From assembly GCA_030062745.1 (NCBI GenBank), contig CP099843.1, positions 4,093,001-4,157,000 of the forward strand: 64,000 nucleotides of DNA. Direction: 5' to 3'. Position numbers and translations under genes: made by a program. Origin of the DNA: Capitulum mitella. Taxonomy: Eukaryota > Arthropoda > Thecostraca > Pollicipedomorpha > Pollicipedidae. Shown piece after piece: positions 55,701 through 64,000 of this stretch. The notes below the pieces were generated by a model, which was not told the origin of the DNA, ran no database searches, and worked only from the letters and a program-made list of their open reading frames with translations. Numbering within the stretch: position 1 is the first letter of the stretch; each line of letters starts with the position of its first letter.

Positions 55701-58700
55701 TAGTAACGAAATCATCAGCTATGATAAATTGTTGGATAAGAAAACAGCAATGTCACGTCACCGCGATAACGTGCAAAATATCATCCCCTCCTGACATATT
55801 AAACGTACTCTGTTACCTGAAAACCCTGCGTCACCGTCGTACACTTAGGATCTTAAAACGTCATCGTCCATTATGCATGCCATAAAACAAAAGGTGCGTC
55901 TTGGGGGCGAAGCTCGACGTCGCCAAAGCCCGTCGAGTGCTCCTTCCACACTCGTCCGCTCGCCCTCCTCGCGCGCAGCACCGCAGGAGATGTTGCCCTC
56001 CTGAGGGTCGACGGATCGCCGGCAAAAGCGGCCTGTGTGCACTTCACCAGATGAGAGCGGAACTTAAGCGGCAGTAAGTTCGCCGACCGCGTCATGCCGC
56101 CGTCGAATACTGCGTCAACGGAGTCCCCTGCGGCGCCTTGCCGGCGAAACTCAATCGCAATGAGTACACGACCGGCACTCGGTTCCCGCGCTATGTGGGG
56201 CTATGTCAAGCCGCCTCGCTGCAGCGGCAGCGGCATTTTTATCGGGAACTTTCGGCGGATGCATGGTTTTTCAATGAACTTCGGGGAACTTTCTCGCGGC
56301 GTCAGCGGTGTTACGGCGAACTTCAAGATTGTGAGCCTATGACTTAGGTAATTTAGAACAGGCGGCAGGCCTCAATTTCATTACGCTGGGACCAGCCTGG
56401 ATCGTGTCCGCAGATGTTCTTGACTTGAATACCATTGACTAAAAAGTGTATTCAGCTGGAAAGGCAGCTCACGATAGCTTGGCTTAGGTTATAAACGAGG
56501 ATAAAAATCCTCTGTGTATGACAAGCGATGGGAAACAAAACTACTGCCGCGTACATATAAATGTATGGCAAATTACGACCAATACCTAAGTGGTTCTAGT
56601 ACAGGTAGCCCGGACCATGTTTAGCTAAACCATCTGTACGCAAAAGGGAATCTGTAAATAATTTTTCAACGTTTTCTCTGTTTGTGCACGCAACACATCA
56701 TAGAAAACCAAGTACACAGTGCATTAGACACACGAAGGCTGCTAATAATGCGAGATTTCCATTGCACATCATGCAAATCTTACGAAACTTTGGAAACAAA
56801 AACGCTCATCATAGTACACGGCTCCATATCAGACGAAGCTGGCAGTATCCGTCATGAAATGTGTCACACCAAAACTACACCACATCGCTCTTCCACATAC
56901 ACAAACGTCCGTATTTTCCAGGCTCCGCCAAGCATAAGATATTGATAGTTTCCACTTCCTGACAAGAACTAATGTTGCGTGTTTTACGACGTGCACCACG
57001 ACGTGAGAAATCAAAACGAACGCCACAAAGCTGCCCAGCTGCAACATTTGCATTACACCAATGCCATGTAACGCCATGGAGAGTGTAATTAAAAACAGAC
57101 TTCATATGACAGAGCGAGTTGTATACTGCAATATTAAGCTGTGGAGGACGTGTGAACCATCAGCACTGTATGCTGCACGCTTGCGAACTATGAGCGTAAA
57201 AACCCTCAAATTACTTCCGATTTCCAAGTTGAGTTTTAGCTAGAAGGCATGTTGTCAGTATCATACGTTAACGTGACTGGAATTAATACCAGTATCATGG
57301 TAAAGCTCCTGACCGTGCCGTGAAATTGGCGACGATAACAAGGCCTTCGGATCTTGGCTTCGCCACATCTAGCTCAGTGATGACTAATGAATAAATCAAT
57401 GGCGTAAGTCTACCAATGATCTTTGCCGGAACGCGGAACGATCTAAAACGATCCATGACTGGCCTTGGCATGTCAAGCGGCGGCTTGTCGTGCGTCCCCG
57501 GATTACTATCTGCCAACCACATCTGGAGGCCCTGCGCTGACCTGTGTGTCTGTCCTTGGGATGTGCCACAGTGACCTGTGTCTAACCCCGGCACGCCCAG
57601 GACCGAGCCGTATTTGACCTCTCACGCCCCGGTATGACCTCTGCCTACCCCTGTAACGCCACGGACAGGCCCGTGTCTGACCTCTCACGTCCCGGGATGA
57701 CCCATGCCCGACCCGCCACGCCCCGGACTGACCCCGGCCGCCCCGCGCCGCCCGGACTGACCTGTGCCTGACCTCTGGCGGCGTCCAGGTGACGGTCAGG
57801 GTGTCGGTGCCGGCCGTGGCGCAGCCGACGTCGCCCGGCGGCCGGGCCGGGGCGTCCTCGGCCGTCTTGGCCGAGACGGAGTCGCTGGCGGGGCCCGGGC
57901 CGCGGCTGTTGTACGCCGTCACCGCGACCGAGTAGGCCGTGAACCGGTCCAGCCCGGTCAGCAACGTCTGCGTCGAGCCGCCGCCGAACACCTGCACCGA
58001 CTGCTGGTCCGGGGCAGAGCCGCCCGGTCTGCGGAGAGCAACAGAGGGTCACAGCGAGGTCACAGAGGGTCACAGCGGGCTGCCGGTCAGGAGCGGAGCC
58101 GCCCGGCCTGCAGAGGGCAGAGAGTTACCATGGTGCCACACAGAGTCACAGTGGGGTCACAGAGGGTCGCAGTGGGGGCACAGCTGGTCATAGTGGAGTC
58201 GTCCTGCACCGACTGCTGGCCAGGGACAGAACAGCTCGGCCTGCGGAGAAGGGCGCAGGGTCGCAGAGGGACGTCCGGGGGTCCTCTTCACTGTCCGCTT
58301 ATCCGGGCTGCCCAACCTGCACTGACCCCAGGTCAGGGACGGGGCACGAAGTCTGGGCGTCGGAGAACGTGGTTGAATCCTGCTGCCGACGAGTTCAACT
58401 ACCGGTACCGCCGGCGGACCGGCGCGGGATGTCGCCAGAGAATTCCAGGAGAGCTGCTCACGAGTTAGAACCTCCGATCTTCTGGAGTCCGTCCGTCCTG
58501 GGACGATGACCTTTCGGGGCCCGGTACCGCTGACATGACGACGGTATCTGAAGTCGAAGGCAATCAGACGTAATAAGCCGAGTCTCGCGCATGGGGGCTC
58601 CCAGCCAACAGGGTTCTCGTGCATGTCAGAAACAATTGGCATTTGGGGTATTAGGCGATGACTGCTTTCCACGTCGAGCCTTAGTTTGTGAAGCCTCTCA

Positions 58701-59717
58701 AGCATAGAGGGCTTCGTGAGTTCTGGCTCTTCACGCGGTAGAACATGTAGCGCATTTTGTGTCCCTGTCGTGTCTGGCTGCCCTAGGGAGGTGCTGACTT
58801 CGATTTCGGAGCGAGGCTGCGAGTTGGGCCGCACTCTGATGTCTGGAATGTTTGACGATATACCGTTTTGCCTTTTTCGGCCCTCGGTCTTTCTCCTCTT
58901 GCTCTTTCCATTATTTTTTCTAAGTTTCGTCGGCGGATTCAGTTTCTGGGAAGCATCTGGGGATCATCGAACCCTTCAGAACAGGCAAAAGCAGACACTG
59001 TTTTGAAATATTTGACCTGACTCAATAAATTCATTTGTGCTATAACACGCGCAGTGGAAGGGAGTTTCGCGTTAACGCGCACTAGAAGGGGGGCACAAGA
59101 GTACCCCTCTCCGATCTCAGAAACGGAAAGAACTTAAGACATGAAATTTTATGGATAGGAGGGCGACGAAAAGATTTACATAGCGTGCAATTTGGACCAT
59201 TGTAAGCGGCCCTAGGACAATATTTTCAAGGTCAAATGGGGTCGAAAATATCTACTTTGGACACTTTCTCGGCCCGTACAGACCATTCCGTACGGCTTTT
59301 CGGACAAAACGAGAAAAGGGTGCGTGTTTGAGCATTAAAACGTGGAATACGACAGTTTCCATTCATTTGGCGTCTTGACTGAGGACTTCGGGTCAAGTTC
59401 ATGTCAAGTTATTGACCTATGGCGTAATTTTTTATTTTTTCGCAGATCAGATTTCGAGCAACCCGGGGTAATGGCGTAGCCTGAGTGTGAATGAGGGCGT
59501 TAGACGCACCTTTTGGCGTATTTTCGGTAAAGATAGCCAACATTGGTACATTTGACCACTTCTAGCGTTTACTTACCTCCGCAACGTGAAAAGAAATGAC
59601 GCGAGGTCACTGACCTTGGATGAAGTTTTTGACCCAACGTAAGTTTTATGTCAACTGTTTGCGCTGATGTTGTTATTACGAATCCAGTTACACGATCTCT
59701 TTGCCATAGGACGTAAA

Positions 59718-59802
<85 letters not shown>

Positions 59803-62500
59803 TATCAACGTGCCAAATGTGTTCTTATAAGAGTGAATACATATTTTATACAGATCGACATGCTGCAAAGTAAACCTGGACCAGGTCACAAAATAGTTGA
59901 CCTTGACCTTTGGTGACCTTGACCTGCACTGCCCCTGATATACGTCAGTGTATCAATGATCGCACAGGTGTTTTATTGGGATTTTTGAATACATATTTCA
60001 TACAAGCTGACGTGTTGCAAAGCAAATCTGGATCGGCTCACAAGCTGGTTGGCCTTGACCTTTGGTGACCTTGACCCTTACTCACCTTGGTTTTGGTCTT
60101 GTTACATCCATCATTTATGCCCGAATGATGTCGGCTGATTATGTTCACACGGTAATCTTACGTAGAACGCTAGTCCTTTCGCAAAGTTCTCATTTGTCAG
60201 CGACAACCGCTATTTTCGTGATATTTGTTTGGCTTCAGATGCTTCAAACTTCAAAAATTTCCAGCCGATTTTTGATTTTTTTGCGTCAATCGACGAGTTG
60301 TTCAATTGCCATAAATGTCGCAAAGTAGCAGCGACCAGCTCCGATCTGTTCCCGAGATTTTCAAGAAAAACAGGTGGGGGGCGGGGGCACAAAGTGTCTT
60401 TCCAGTGTGTGTGATAAGCCACTCTTGCGATTAGCATCGCTGCCGGTGACTTCTAAGTCACGATACCACTTCTACAATTAAACGTATCTCTGGCGGCTAT
60501 ACGCGCGGTTTCCGAAATTTTTCTGATCTGTTTGCTAGTGCTCTTCTAAAGATCTTTTCGCTCTTTCGCGGATGTTGGCATTTGTCAATGTGTAGCACTA
60601 TCGCGTTGGATGTGCAGTGATCTTTGACATCGCATCTATGTTCTTTCATGCGTGTTTTCAAGCCTACTTGTTTCTCCTACGTACGTCTGATTGCCTGCTT
60701 AAGACAGAATTTCATACACTACACTACTTCTGCAGTTTTCCCGCCTCCCCAGGCTTCCACTGACTATGTCCCTGGCCTTCTATTCCCAAGTCGATGTTAT
60801 CTTGGCGCCTGCCGGTTCTAACTTCTTCGCGAGCGTATTGGCTGGTTTGAGGGTTTCTTCTGTCAGGTGCTCGTTGTCATATATCCTAAATGTTCTCAAA
60901 AGAAGCCTGTCACCATTTGAATCTTCACGCGGTCACTATGAGCTGAATACAAGTGGATATAGTCTTCCTTGTTGGTAAGTTTCCTATATACCTTAAACTT
61001 AATCACCGTGCATGTTTTCATAATACATATGCCTCGAAATGGGATCTTGCTGCTATTTTCCAGTTCAAGTTGTGCACATGATTTTATCCAGGAAAGGTCA
61101 GATAATTCAAAATGACATATGCTGCTGATTTTTCCCTTCGTCTCTCCAATTCCCCTCAAATATGCAGTGAAAAAGACACGTGCTGTCGAAACGTTTGCAA
61201 TACATCTGATATCATTTGAATTTTGCTTATTACCTTAATCCCTATCTGTCATGTATAGCATACACTGAACCAATAAGCTAAGTGAAGCATGCCATGGCAA
61301 CCGTCGCCAACATACCTCACACCCAACCTGGTGAGCCTCAGTGAACTCAGCGTCACAGAGGTTTTCCAAAATCGTCCAGCCTATCACTCCCGCTAATGCA
61401 TGTGCAGCCAGCCAGTTTACACTAACTTCCGTACACTGCCATCAGCCGCCCTCCCCTGCCGCCGGCGCCGCAACCCAGACCGCTGATTGTTTGACTGTCC
61501 GGCGGTAATTTGTCTCCCGACACGCCAGGCCGCCGCTCCCACGGGCCGGCGTCGCGCGTGCCGGCGTGGGAACTCCCACCGCGGGTCGGCTGCCGGACGG
61601 CGGCCGCCCGGCGGCCCACCAACTTCCGCCGGCGGCGGCGAGTTGGGCGCGCGCCGGCCGCCGCCCACCGCCGCCGTCTAATTGTTTCGGCTAATGGGCG
61701 CGGCGGCGTCAGCTTGCGGTCGGCGGGCCGCGCCGCCCCCGACCAACGGCCGAGGTCGAGCCGGGTCGTCCCAGGGGCCGGCCGTTGGCGGCGGCGGCGG
61801 CGGCGGAACTCGAAACTGATCGTCTCGGCCGCGCCGTCGCCGCCGCCGCCGCCGCCGGTAGGAGGCGAGGAAGAAGAAGGCGTGACGGGCGGGGCGCGGA
61901 CACCGTGCTGGTAGATAATAAGGCTGTAGATGTCTCGGGCGACCGTAAGAGATGTTAGGAACTAAAGAGGACAGTATACGGACACTGCTGAGGCTTCTAT
62001 ATCCATCTTTCCCGCGCAGTCGATCTTTTTGTCTCGTCAGTAAGGCTCGTTCAGAACTTGCAGCTACATGCATTCCAGAAAAAGAACAATTTAAAAGCCA
62101 GCTGCACTCTTCGGGTCATTCTATGCCAATGGACCCAAATATGTCGGATTTTGTAGCCCAAATCTGGCCAAAATCTGAGACAGTGATGCGTTAAAATGTA
62201 CCTTCCATTCGTCAACTGGACGTAGAATGCTTCATTTGAACGTTACCTCCCATCAAACGACTAGCTGAAATGTAACCGAGGCCCCATACCCGTCACCGAC
62301 ATTTGTTCTCATGCTGTCCACTCGTCACCGTACCGGAGGCCGTACCTGACGCGGCTGTGGGAGACGTTGTAGCCCAGGATGTTGCCGTTGGCCAGCTCCG
62401 GCTCGATCGGCAGCCAGGAAACTCGCATCGTCGTCGGCGTCAGGGCGGTGAGGTGGACGGCGCGGACGAAGCCTTCCGGAAGGTCTTCATCCGTCTGCAC
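41547..62500 (-). CDS. DSCAM-family cell-adhesion receptor, 3' part (13 exons)
   Basis: A spliced gene of which 13 exons (2529 bp, 842 residues plus stop) fall in the window. Every exon has AG/GT borders and all intron phases agree. The domain order FnIII-FnIII-FnIII-Ig-FnIII-FnIII-transmembrane-cytoplasmic is the signature of DSCAM (Ig1-9, FnIII 1-4, Ig10, FnIII 5-6, TM), so the window starts in FnIII 2. DSCAM proteins are homophilic adhesion receptors in neurons, and arthropod Dscam1 also acts in immunity. The hypervariable exon arrays of arthropod Dscam1 encode Ig2, Ig3 and Ig7 and would lie upstream of the window, so I cannot say whether this is Dscam1 or a non-variable paralogue. Only one transmembrane exon was seen. 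Exons are about 65-70% GC against AT-richer introns. Confidence 0.92.
41773..42007 (-). other. Intron between DSCAM-like tail exons
   Basis: Short intron of 235 bp, bounded by GTGCGT (left of 42008) and CCACCAG (right of 41772) on the minus strand. It also reads open in several frames because of GC content. Confidence 0.7.
42008..42171 (-). CDS. DSCAM-like exon: cytoplasmic tail 2
   Basis: 164 bp, phase 0 in and phase 2 out. Reads [20 protein letters not shown] then [16 protein letters not shown] and a basic end. The proline run could bind SH3 or WW domains; that is inference. Acceptor gtgcggcag, donor AGAAG|GTGCGT. The phase fits both neighbours. Confidence 0.78.
42587..42748 (-). CDS. DSCAM-like exon: cytoplasmic tail 1
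   Basis: 162 bp, 54 codons, phase 0 in and out. Reads [20 protein letters not shown] then [20 protein letters not shown], with several tyrosines that could serve in signalling. Acceptor ctgccccag; donor GACAGG|GTTAGT. Its first eight bases are also the first bases of the 32-bp minisatellite. Tail exons are poorly conserved in this family, so support comes from phase and splice sites more than similarity. Confidence 0.75.
42741..43220. repeat. 32-bp minisatellite at a DSCAM splice acceptor
   Basis: Eleven near-identical 32-base units (42741-43092) begin CCGGACACCTGGGGCAGACT, followed by about four diverged units to 43220. Read on the minus strand, each unit contains TCTGCCCCAG|GTGTCCGG, the acceptor and first bases of the exon at 42587-42748. 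The array therefore repeats that exon border in the intron. Confidence 0.95.
43502..43722 (-). CDS. DSCAM-like exon: juxtamembrane and transmembrane segment
   Basis: 221 bp, phase 1 in and phase 0 out. A glycine-rich stalk ([14 protein letters not shown]) is followed by one hydrophobic segment (about [18 protein letters not shown]) and basic stop-transfer residues (CYRRH). The chosen donor CGCCAG|GTCTAC is moderate but in phase with the next exon. Without it, the frame reads on to a stop at 43367-43369 with an ATTAAA at 43352-43357, an alternative short-tail 3' end. The polypyrimidine tract includes a long CT microsatellite. Confidence 0.88.
43760..43812. repeat. GA microsatellite
   Basis: About 50 bases of GA (CT on the gene strand), interrupted once, just upstream of the transmembrane-exon acceptor, where it contributes to the polypyrimidine tract. 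A 13-base G-run follows at about 43827. Confidence 0.95.
43813..45216 (-). other. Intron upstream of the DSCAM transmembrane exon
   Basis: No further exon or gene is recognised. A G-rich start, otherwise mixed composition. Confidence 0.6.
45217..45357 (-). CDS. DSCAM-like exon: end of FnIII 6
   Basis: 141 bp, phase 1 in and phase 1 out. Reads [20 protein letters not shown] followed by [17 protein letters not shown]. Two potential N-glycosylation sequons are split between this and the previous exon (NQT, NRT). Acceptor gtccgcag, donor CTCTG|GTACGC. Confidence 0.93.
45745..45945 (-). CDS. DSCAM-like exon: end of FnIII 5 and start of FnIII 6
   Basis: 201 bp, phase 1 in and phase 1 out. Reads [20 protein letters not shown] then [20 protein letters not shown] and [11 protein letters not shown]. 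The Trp followed shortly by Cys is typical of DSCAM FnIII 6. Acceptor ctgtgttgcag, donor GAAAG|GTGAGC. Confidence 0.95.
46287..46331. repeat. Intronic hairpin, 21-bp arms
   Basis: Arms with one bulged base (ACCAACTT-A-GCTCTTTTAGCTC and complement) around a 2-base loop. It lies in the DSCAM-like intron about 140 bases downstream of the donor of the exon at 46469-46705. Confidence 0.85.
46469..46705 (-). CDS. DSCAM-like exon: FnIII 5
   Basis: 237 bp, phase 1 in and phase 1 out. Reads [40 protein letters not shown], a six-alanine run, then [15 protein letters not shown]. The VCGTLYxLAVEATN junction with the next exon is highly characteristic of DSCAM. Acceptor gaccctgcag, donor GGAGG|GTGAGG. 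Confidence 0.95.
46706..49097 (-). other. Intron between Ig10 and FnIII 5 exons
   Basis: 2.4 kb with no gene recognised on either strand. A GC-rich patch is at about 48010-48170. Confidence 0.6.
49098..49225 (-). CDS. DSCAM-like exon: second half of Ig10
   Basis: 128 bp, phase 2 in and phase 1 out. Reads [14 protein letters not shown] then [12 protein letters not shown], carrying the D-x-G-x-Y-x-C motif that closes the Ig disulphide, and NITYDVVVI. The acceptor gacgcag at 49226-49227 gives the right phase; the nearby ttcag does not. Donor ATCA|GTGAGT. Confidence 0.94.
49226..49827 (-). other. Intron between the two Ig10 exons, left part
   Basis: No gene recognised. A pair of similar purine-rich blocks (near 49515-49560 and 49640-49690, both with 'gaaagacctcttcatt' or a close variant) forms a local direct repeat. 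Confidence 0.55.
49828..50600. repeat. 30-bp minisatellite with higher-order blocks
   Basis: About 26 units of GACTCCCCGCAGTCTCACAG plus CCAGCCCCTC. A variant 29-base unit starting GACTCGACGCGTCTCGCAGC occurs at 50038, 50247 and 50576, dividing the array into blocks of 7, 7 and 11 units. Because 30 is a multiple of three, long frames are open on both strands through it; these are not genes. It lies in the intron about 60 bases from the donor of the exon at 50658-50960. Confidence 0.97.
50658..50960 (-). CDS. DSCAM-like exon: end of FnIII 4 and start of Ig10
   Basis: 303 bp, phase 2 in and phase 2 out. The FnIII part ([20 protein letters not shown]) is followed by the first half of an Ig domain with the first disulphide Cys and core Trp ([20 protein letters not shown]). 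An Ig domain directly after the FnIII run identifies the DSCAM layout. Donor GGACAG|GTCAGG; a 30-bp minisatellite starts about 60 bases beyond it. Confidence 0.94.
50961..52873 (-). other. Intron within FnIII 4
   Basis: 1.9 kb with no additional exon or gene recognised. C-runs and G-runs flank the exon side at about 52755 and 52843. Confidence 0.6.
52874..52991 (-). CDS. DSCAM-like exon: first half of FnIII 4
   Basis: 118 bp, phase 1 in and phase 2 out. Reads [20 protein letters not shown] then [19 protein letters not shown], with the FnIII Trp and the PPxxxxG turn. Acceptor gcccggcag, donor TGAG|GTGAGG. The intron against its acceptor consists of diverged tandem copies of that acceptor. Confidence 0.92.
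52992..53215. repeat. Degenerate tandem repeat of an exon acceptor
   Basis: Units of about 55-80 bases with 'actg..gggcagagc.cgggctgtca' start at about 52991, 53045 and 53128, and a fourth partial starts at about 53203. On the gene strand each gives GCTCTGCCC(C)GCAG|TGG or a similar acceptor, copying the true acceptor at 52992-52993. Confidence 0.85.
53216..55323 (-). other. Intron between FnIII 3 and FnIII 4 exons
   Basis: No gene recognised. GC-rich at 53640-53960, AT-rich elsewhere. Confidence 0.6.
55324..55529 (-). CDS. DSCAM-like exon: end of FnIII 3
   Basis: 206 bp, phase 2 in and phase 1 out. Reads [35 protein letters not shown] and [14 protein letters not shown], the typical second half of a DSCAM FnIII repeat with the Tyr core. 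Acceptor ccgcccgcag, donor GACG|GTGAGG. Confidence 0.93.
55530..57554 (-). other. Intron within FnIII 3
   Basis: 2 kb with no gene recognised on either strand. Short frames at 55845-56340 have no family features. Confidence 0.6.
57555..57771. repeat. Degenerate tandem repeat of an exon donor
   Basis: On the gene strand the motif AG|GTCA(G/T) recurs about every 20-50 bases from the true donor at 57760-57761 down to about 57570 (CACAG|GTCAGT, GGG|GTCAGT, GAGAG|GTCAGA, AGAG|GTCATA, GAGAG|GTCAAA, CACAG|GTCACT), with intervening GC-rich blocks of related sequence. Confidence 0.75.
57762..58028 (-). CDS. DSCAM-like exon: end of FnIII 2 and start of FnIII 3
   Basis: 267 bp, phase 2 in and phase 2 out. 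Contains [19 protein letters not shown], the conserved FnIII L-x-x-Y-x-V core, then [13 protein letters not shown] and the next repeat's [14 protein letters not shown] use the donor CACAG|GTCAGT at 57760-57761, not the nearer CCAGAG|GTCAGG, because only the former keeps phase with the next exon. Tandem repeats lie against both borders. Confidence 0.92.
58029..58250. repeat. Diverged duplicates of an exon's 5' border
   Basis: The acceptor and first 30-40 bases of the exon at 57762-58028 (plus-strand 'caccgactgctgg.c...cggtctgcgg') are repeated at about 58084-58112 and 58206-58250, separated by short tandem GGTCACAG blocks. The copies are diverged but keep CCGCAG or CTGCAG-type acceptors. Confidence 0.8.
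59721..59799. repeat. TA microsatellite
   Basis: An uninterrupted (TA)n run of 79 bases. Confidence 0.98.
59800..60090. repeat. Tandem duplication, about 166-bp unit
   Basis: Two units share, in order, 'gaatacatatttnatac', 'gacntgntgcaaag.aaanctgga' and 'ttgacctttggtgaccttgac'. The GGTCA-containing ends resemble motifs in the interspersed repeats elsewhere in the window. Confidence 0.8.
60285..60420 (+). repeat. Right end of the GGTCA-rich repeat family (remnant)
   Basis: Matches 16920-17055 closely ('gttgttnaattgncat', 'cagctccgatc', 'ttcaagaaaaac', 'ttccagtg'). It gives the only other view of this end of the family; the 500 bases to its left may belong to the same copy. Confidence 0.65.
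61430..61870. other. GC-rich island with CCG runs and a hairpin
   Basis: Strongly GC- and CpG-rich, with CGG/CCG runs at about 61785-61805 and 61835-61860 and a 10-base inverted repeat (CCAACGGCCG at 61743-61752, complement at 61779-61788). It reads open in several frames but has no family features. It lies inside a DSCAM-like intron. Confidence 0.6.
62346..62500 (-). CDS. DSCAM-like exon: first half of FnIII 2
   Basis: 155 bp, phase 0 in and phase 2 out. It begins [20 protein letters not shown], the linker that opens FnIII repeats in DSCAM, and includes the core Trp in [11 protein letters not shown] and the NILGYNVSH strand. The donor CAG|GTACGG is strong. The acceptor (gatgtggcag) has a poor pyrimidine tract, so the 5' border is the least certain of the set. 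Exons further 5' lie outside the window. Confidence 0.85.
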
Positions 62501-64000
62501 CTGCCACATCGTCACAAATTTTGTTTGCAGATGTCCGAGAGGCTCGAAGGTTCTATGGGAGAGCAACTGAAGGCGCTTGGAGTAACCCGGATTTCTATCT
62601 CCCCAATGCAGGACGACCAGAATGAGGTCATCTTAACCCACAACAGTATTCGCCATTCAGCCACATTCGACGACGCAGCCTATATGCACATATAACATGC
62701 ATATAACAGATATGCCCAGCTGGGATGTATAATCTCAGCCCGGCCATTTCCGAACCCAGCATTACAGAGCACCGCGACCATAACGAGTGTGTAGCTTTAT
62801 CTTTTCGTTACACGTATCCCATTTGACATTAAACCCACAGGCGGAAATCCCACGAGTGACCAAAAGAGGGAGGTCACATTACCTCTTCACCTCACGGTGA
62901 AGTTTGATTTCCATGTGATCCTGTGGGATGTAAACCATAGGACGCTTTTGAGGGGTCCAGAAAGACTTCTCAACATGAAGAATGACTGACAGGGACTATC
63001 GCAAATGGGCACTTCCGAAGCCCTCATAATCCATTCGAAATCGACAGATTTTGACTATATAGCCCAAATGACGACGGTACGAGCCCATGCGGAAGACAAT
63101 AGAATTAAGTGCAGTAAAATGCTCAAAACGTTCGTTATACGAAGTTACCTCTAGCCGTACCACGATTTGCTCACATGCCCTCGAGTAACAGGTCGCAGGT
63201 CAATAACATGCCAAGGTAATGATCTCACGTTTCCAGAGAGTACCTAAAAAGATGTCAAACCCAGTTATGCAAAATGGCAAAACCCAGCTAACAACTCCAG
63301 TTACCTAAGGACGGACAGAGCAGTCGTTGGAGAACGTGCAGAAACATTTTTTTCAGAAGTTCTTTCGTAGCCCTGCATCAAACACATGTTTATCGACGCG
63401 ATGTGGGCTGATTGCGCCCTTACCACAGACATTACGTACATTAATGATCTCTTCATCTACGCTCTGTTGTCCGGACTATGCTGAGGTAGATGGACATTTC
63501 CGAAAAGTACAGTCCATGTTCTTGTGACCAATGTTTTACAGTTGAATGGCAAAGCCCATAAAGTTCAATTTCCATCAACTGCCATGACGGCTATTGCAGC
63601 ACATTTGGAGCCACTAGCCAGAAGTCATCAGCCGTGTCAAGACGCGTTTCATAATGGAAGACCTAACAAGTCTGTTCCTTTTCTCAGCTATCCAGGCATG
63701 AAAATCTTCATCCCACCAAAATTTGGAATTTCCCAGAATAGCGCTTCTCTGATGCATCAGATAAATGAGGTACATATAACGTCGTATCATAGCTAAATCG
63801 CAATATGGCAGTTTTGAAAGTAAACACAAGTTAATAGTATAAAGAAGTCGCAACAAAACTGCTCTCAACAGCTGATTTCCTTCAGTGTTTTCATTCACTC
63901 GTTTCATTGTTTACCATTTTTCTCAATCGTCTCCCCGCAAGCCTATTCTGGCGGGGGATGCTGAACCAACCGCCTGCTTTCTGTCGTAAGTCGTTAACAG
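62501..64000. other. Upstream intron sequence; no exon found
   Basis: Should contain the intron 5' of the FnIII 2 exon. I searched for FnIII 1 or Ig exon features on the minus strand and found none. Confidence 0.55.

Larger units (their letters stand above)
58251..62345 (-). other. Large intron within FnIII 2, with repeats
   Basis: 4.3 kb between the two FnIII 2 exons. Contains the TA microsatellite, a 166-bp tandem duplication, a remnant of the GGTCA-rich repeat and a GC-rich island (listed separately). No gene recognised. Confidence 0.6.

Noticed and set aside
57773-58028. Shorter version of the FnIII 2/3 exon using donor CCAGAG|GTCAGG
   Set aside because: It ends in phase 0, while the next exon needs two bases carried over. 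The donor 11 bases further on is both in phase and a better match.
61417-61914. Candidate exon in the GC-rich island (several long frames on both strands)
   Set aside because: Composition-driven frames with proline/arginine/glycine runs, no family motif, and no splice pair consistent with the phase of neighbouring exons.
63327-63907. Candidate upstream DSCAM-like or other exons
   Set aside because: Short frames without Ig or FnIII features.

Overview
This is a eukaryotic genomic window from an invertebrate, most likely an arthropod and perhaps a crustacean such as a barnacle. That placement is an inference from a DSCAM-family gene, microsomal CYP3-clan-like P450s, very GC-rich coding exons in a much more AT-rich background, and dense mobile-element debris. 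There is no sign of bacterial gene organisation.

Layout. 1-7000 is gene-poor repeat sequence with two copies of a GGTCA-rich interspersed repeat. 7001-8425 (-) is an intronless secreted alpha/beta hydrolase. 8426-13384 has no recognisable gene but carries two minisatellites. 13385-21807 is a stack of nested elements: a CR1/L2-like LINE broken by two oppositely oriented TTAA-flanked (piggyBac-type) MITEs, a remnant of the GGTCA-rich repeat, a decayed DD37E Tc1/mariner element, and a DNA transposon with CACTGG termini. That transposon encodes a widespread but unnamed conserved protein, itself split by a third copy of the same MITE. 22345-25195 and 32005-34840 are two copies of a segmental duplication, each with one intact intronless P450 gene (-). 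Between them lie a Jockey-like LINE (-), a third copy of the GGTCA-rich repeat and an RNase H-bearing LINE fragment (+). 36433-37063 (+) is an inverted, 5'-truncated P450 pseudogene.

41547-62500 (-) is the 3' two-thirds of a DSCAM-family receptor. I could phase 13 exons exactly: FnIII 2-4, Ig10, FnIII 5-6, transmembrane segment and cytoplasmic tail, 842 residues with all intron phases consistent. The 5' part (Ig1-9 and FnIII 1) lies beyond base 64000.

The most unusual features are these. (1) Tandem repeats abut several DSCAM exons, and their units repeat the exon's own splice site. (2) The CACTGG transposon's protein has residues arranged like a DDE transposase with C2C and H4H motifs. (3) Of the roughly 21 differences between the two P450 proteins, 12 fall in one 42-residue stretch in the expected substrate-recognition region. 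(4) A strong in-phase donor lies before the DSCAM transmembrane segment and could give a soluble isoform. All calls come from reading the sequence; no database search was run.
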